Shown here: positions 61,162 to 64,000 of the stretch, one piece after another | How positions within the stretch are numbered: the stretch's first letter is position 1 | How the letters are laid out: each line of letters begins with the position of its first letter | Origin: Bacillus sp. FJAT-52991 | Lineage (GTDB): Bacteria > Bacillota > Bacilli > Bacillales > Domibacillaceae | Reading direction: 5' to 3' | Length of the DNA stretch: 64,000 nucleotides | NCBI RefSeq assembly: GCF_037201805.1 | Contig: NZ_CP147404.1 | Span: 2,690,001 to 2,754,000, forward strand | Program-made: the position numbers and the translations under genes | The notes under the pieces: model-generated | What the model was told of the DNA's origin: nothing | Seen by the model: the letters and a program-made list of their open reading frames with translations, nothing else | Databases searched by the model: none

Positions 61162-61401
61162 ATGAAAAGACTATTTATGGGCATCATTCGCTTTTATCAA
61201 AAATTCCTTTCACCATTAAAGCCACCAACCTGTCGCTTTTATCCAACATGCTCTCATTACGGCTTAGAAGCGGTTCAACGATTTGGGGCGATCAAGGGTG
61301 GGTATTTAACTATTGTTCGCATTTTAAAATGTCACCCTTTTCATCCTGGGGGCTTTGATTTCGTCCCTGAAACGTGGAAGGATCGCAAAAAGAAGAACTG
61401 A
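61162..61401 (+). CDS. yidD: YidD membrane protein insertion efficiency factor (YtjA)
   Basis: The 79-residue YidD-family protein (YtjA in B. subtilis) has an N-terminal amphipathic helix ([19 protein letters not shown]) and the family core with conserved cysteines [11 protein letters not shown] and [13 protein letters not shown]. It is thought to help membrane protein insertion via YidC. ATG follows AAGGA at a long distance. It ends at a terminator shared with menC. Confidence 0.93.
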   Translation: MKRLFMGIIRFYQKFLSPLKPPTCRFYPTCSHYGLEAVQRFGAIKGGYLTIVRILKCHPFHPGGFDFVPETWKDRKKKN

Positions 61402-61429
61402 CACCTTATCGTATCAGTTCTTCTTTTTG
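61387..61429. terminator. Bidirectional terminator between yidD and menC
   Basis: AAAAGAAGAACTGA / TCAGTTCTTCTTTTT stem; it overlaps the 3' ends of both convergent genes. Confidence 0.88.
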
Positions 61430-62512
61430 TATCGTTACTTCTTTTAATCGTTTTTCATTTATTTGATAGCCAATCCCCGCTTCATGCGGTAAAGAAATGG
61501 TGCCGTTCACCACTTGAATTTCCGGCTCAATGATGTCTTCGTGCCAATAATGACTAGAAGAAGATAAATCTCCTGGAATCGAAAAGCCTTCGAGTGAAGC
61601 GAGAGCGACATTATGAGCGCGAGAAACACCAAACTCAATCATGCCTCCTACCCAAACAGGTACGCCTTGTTTTCGACAAAGATCATGAATCTTTTTCGCC
61701 TCTTGAAGTCCGCCGACACGCCCGATTTTAATATTAATCACTCCACAGCTTCCAAGCTCTAATGCATTTTCAGCATCGCGAATGGAACGAATGCTTTCAT
61801 CGAGACAGATCCGTGTTTCAATCATTTTTTGCAACTTGGCATGTTGAACGAGATCATCGACCGCTAGCGGCTGTTCAATCATCAGCAACTGAAACTCATC
61901 CAGCGCTTTTAACTGATCGACATCTTTTAGCGAATAAGCAGAATTAGCATCAGCCATAAGTGGAATGGTGGGAAATTGGTGGCGAATCTTTCGTAAAAGC
62001 TCGTGATCATTTTGTGGACTAATTTTCACCTTGATACGCTCGTACCCTTGTGTAAGGAGCTGATCGATTCGACTGAGAGTTTCAGCGATGGATGAACCTG
62101 CGGCTACCGCACCGGCACATACTTCTTCTCTCACACTACCTAGCAATACGGCAAGAGGTTGTCCTTGGCGCTTACTATATAAATCCCATATCGCTGTTTC
62201 CACGCCCGCTTTAGCCATTTGATTGCCCCGAACCTTTTCAAACCATTTATTGATTTCAGAAGGGTGGTTCATTTCTCGATGAAGAACAAGAGGAGCTAGT
62301 ATATCCTTGATCATGTGATAATTCGTTTGTACGGTTTCCTCTGTATACCAAGGGGTGGAAAAAGCAACCGCCTCCCCATAGCCGCTTACCCCGTCACAAT
62401 CAATGGCCTCTACAATGATGCCGCGCCGTTTATTTACTGTCTCCAAATGCGTCACAAACGGCGATTTCAATTCCATTTCAATGACATGGAGAATGAAACG
62501 TTCTACTCTCAT
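61406..62512 (-). CDS. menC: o-Succinylbenzoate synthase MenC
   Basis: MenC dehydrates SHCHC to o-succinylbenzoate in menaquinone synthesis. The 368-residue enolase-superfamily enzyme shows RIKVKIS (catalytic Lys pair), metal ligands in MADANSAYS, IEQPLA and CLDES, and the opposite-side lysine in NIKIGRVGG. It belongs to the MenC/NSAR group, so N-acylamino-acid racemase activity is possible, but coupling to menE by a 4-bp overlap supports menaquinone synthesis. Confidence 0.93.
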   Translation of the reverse strand: MRVERFILHVIEMELKSPFVTHLETVNKRRGIIVEAIDCDGVSGYGEAVAFSTPWYTEETVQTNYHMIKDILAPLVLHREMNHPSEINKWFEKVRGNQMAKAGVETAIWDLYSKRQGQPLAVLLGSVREEVCAGAVAAGSSIAETLSRIDQLLTQGYERIKVKISPQNDHELLRKIRHQFPTIPLMADANSAYSLKDVDQLKALDEFQLLMIEQPLAVDDLVQHAKLQKMIETRICLDESIRSIRDAENALELGSCGVINIKIGRVGGLQEAKKIHDLCRKQGVPVWVGGMIEFGVSRAHNVALASLEGFSIPGDLSSSSHYWHEDIIEPEIQVVNGTISLPHEAGIGYQINEKRLKEVTIQKEELIR

Positions 62513-63954
62513 TTGTTCTGCCTCTTTTCATACTCCACTTTCAGCTCGCGTCGCATTAATTTCTTCGCTGCATTTCTCGGCAATTGTTCGACGATAAAAA
62601 TAGATGATGGACATTTATATTTAGCTAGCCGTTCACTGCAAAATGCTTTGACTTCTTCCTCATGAAGCCGCTCCTTCACGACGATAAAAGCAACCGGCAC
62701 CTGCCCCCATTGTTCATCAGAAACACCGATGACACCTGCTTCAGCTACAATTGGATGTTCAAGCAGCACCGATTCAATTTCAGCTGGATAGACATTTTCT
62801 CCACCAGAAATAATTAAATCTGAGCGGCGATCTAATACATATAAAAATCCTTCTTCATCTAAATAACCAACGTCCCCGGTATGAAACCAACCATCCGAAA
62901 AAGATTCATGATTCGCTTCCTCACGTCGCAAATATCCATGGGTCACATTCGGCCCTTTCACAAGAATTTCTCCTTCCTTTTCCTCACCAACTATTCTCAA
63001 CTGACATGGAAAAAGAGGCTTACCGGCAGAGCCAAGCTTCGATAAGCTATACTCGGGTGAAAGCGTAACAATTTGCGAAGACGTTTCTGTCATGCCATAC
63101 GTTTGATAAACAGGAATATTTTTCTCTGTACAAGCTTCTAATAAAGGTTTAGGCGCCGGACCACCACCTAGTAACATACAGCGAAAAGATGGATGATAGG
63201 CCCCTTCCAGTTGATCAAGCATCCGTTTAAGCATTGCTGAGACAACGGAAATAATCGTTCCTTCTCCTTTTTGCAATCCTTCATTGATTTTCTGTTCATC
63301 AAACTGCTCATACAATCGAACCGCCATACCGTACACAACGCTGCGAATAAGAATTGAATAACCGCTAATATGAAAAAGAGGAACGGCACATATCCAGCAA
63401 TCTTGTTCATGAATCCCTAAATTTAACGCTGATCCTGTGGCACTCCACCAATGATTCCCATACGTCTGCAACACCCCTTTAGGTCTGCCTGTCGTTCCTG
63501 ACGTATACATCACAGAACATACTTCCTTAAGATCAAATGTTTCCCGCCCTTGCATCCCCGTTATATGTTCACGAGTCGCAACGTTAATCGTATGTACCCC
63601 TTCAAACGCTTCAGTAATCGGCTGAAAGGCTGGATCATATACAACACATTTCGCCTGTGCATCCTCAAGCTGCCAGAGTAATTCCGCACTCGTTAAACGA
63701 TGATTCAATAAAACGGCAACCGCTCCTATTTGCTGCAAAGCGTGAATGAAAAATACCGCTCGTTCTGTATTCTTTACAAGCACGCCCACATAATCGCCAT
63801 GCTTGATTCCATGCTGCTCTAAAAAAGCCGCATACACTTGGACCTCCTCATACAATTGCGAAAATGTCCAGCTTTTCTTACCAAAATAAAGTGCTGGTCG
63901 CTCAGGCGTCAAAAAAGCTCTCTGCTTTAACCAATTCGGCATGCTTTGTGACAC
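62509..63954 (-). CDS. menE: o-Succinylbenzoate--CoA ligase MenE
   Basis: MenE activates o-succinylbenzoate with ATP and CoA in the menaquinone pathway. The 481-residue ANL enzyme has MYTSGTTGRPKGVLQ as AMP loop, YGMTETSSQIVTLSPE, GWFHTGDVGYLDEEG, DRRSDLIISGGENVYPAE and the C-terminal lysine in LPRNAAKKLMRREL. The start is likely GTG with AAAGGAG 10 bp upstream; an ATG at 63942 is possible. The stop overlaps menC by 4 bp. menB is expected beyond the right edge. Confidence 0.94.
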   Translation of the reverse strand: MSQSMPNWLKQRAFLTPERPALYFGKKSWTFSQLYEEVQVYAAFLEQHGIKHGDYVGVLVKNTERAVFFIHALQQIGAVAVLLNHRLTSAELLWQLEDAQAKCVVYDPAFQPITEAFEGVHTINVATREHITGMQGRETFDLKEVCSVMYTSGTTGRPKGVLQTYGNHWWSATGSALNLGIHEQDCWICAVPLFHISGYSILIRSVVYGMAVRLYEQFDEQKINEGLQKGEGTIISVVSAMLKRMLDQLEGAYHPSFRCMLLGGGPAPKPLLEACTEKNIPVYQTYGMTETSSQIVTLSPEYSLSKLGSAGKPLFPCQLRIVGEEKEGEILVKGPNVTHGYLRREEANHESFSDGWFHTGDVGYLDEEGFLYVLDRRSDLIISGGENVYPAEIESVLLEHPIVAEAGVIGVSDEQWGQVPVAFIVVKERLHEEEVKAFCSERLAKYKCPSSIFIVEQLPRNAAKKLMRRELKVEYEKRQNK

Positions 63955-64000
63955 GATCTTTCTACTCCTTTCTTTCCCCTACTAGCGAACAAAAAAGCTT

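Overview
The window is a chromosomal segment of a Bacillaceae bacterium, moderately AT-rich, with strong Shine-Dalgarno sites before nearly every gene. Gene content and order closely follow the acsA/tyrS to menE region of Bacillus subtilis. It is not the B. subtilis group itself, because several blocks absent from that synteny are inserted: a short nicotinate phosphoribosyltransferase, a PTS IIC-like protein, a DMT transporter and a polysaccharide-type operon. The tyrS gene lies just beyond the left edge (its T-box leader is present). menC and menE close the right edge.

Layout. 0-11 kb holds acetate and carbon control: acsA diverges from acuABC around a cre box, then come ccpA-motPS, aroA and an FtsA-like actin-fold protein. 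11-13.2 kb has a hairpin-rich element that looks like a MITE of the IS200/IS605 type, the SigB-type ytxGHJ stress operon, and three long GC-rich interspersed repeats. 13.2-29 kb is a minus-strand run: murC, a nicotinate phosphoribosyltransferase, sftA, ytpQ, PTS IIC-ytpP, ytoP, ytnP, trmB, ytmP, amyX, ytlQ and thpR, with ytzB alone on the plus strand. 29-35.7 kb carries ytkP, pepV, ytzE, rsuA, a DMT transporter and ytgP.

35.7-42.5 kb is the most interesting block. It is a plus-strand operon placed between ytgP and ytfP, which are neighbours in B. subtilis as I recall. It encodes a regulator with a degenerate GGDEF core and receiver-like domains, a membrane-anchored HEAT-repeat protein, a processive GT2 synthase, an exported protein of unknown fold, and a membrane protein with four tandem dual-specificity-phosphatase-like domains of which only the first keeps CX5R. 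The genes overlap or are nearly contiguous, so they probably work together as an undescribed exopolysaccharide system.

42.6-55.9 kb: ytfP, a 51-residue gene, leuS-ytwF under a Leu T-box, yttB, ytqA, a DUF4241 gene, ytqB, ytpA-ytpB, ytoA and metK under a SAM-I riboswitch. ytpA has lost its nucleophilic serine. Two separate arrays of about 21-bp tandem repeats lie just beyond the 3' ends of ytwF and ytpB. 56-64 kb: pckA behind a CcpN-like box, ytmB, ytmA, ytkD, small stress-type genes including a SigB-type DUF6154 gene, dps, ytzI, ytjA/yidD, menC and menE.

Central carbon control is a theme. AcsA, its acetyl/deacetylation pair AcuA/AcuC, CcpA, PckA and the cre and CcpN sites all concern glycolysis versus gluconeogenesis or acetate use. 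Start codons were chosen by Shine-Dalgarno spacing and family alignment, so several differ from the longest reading frame.
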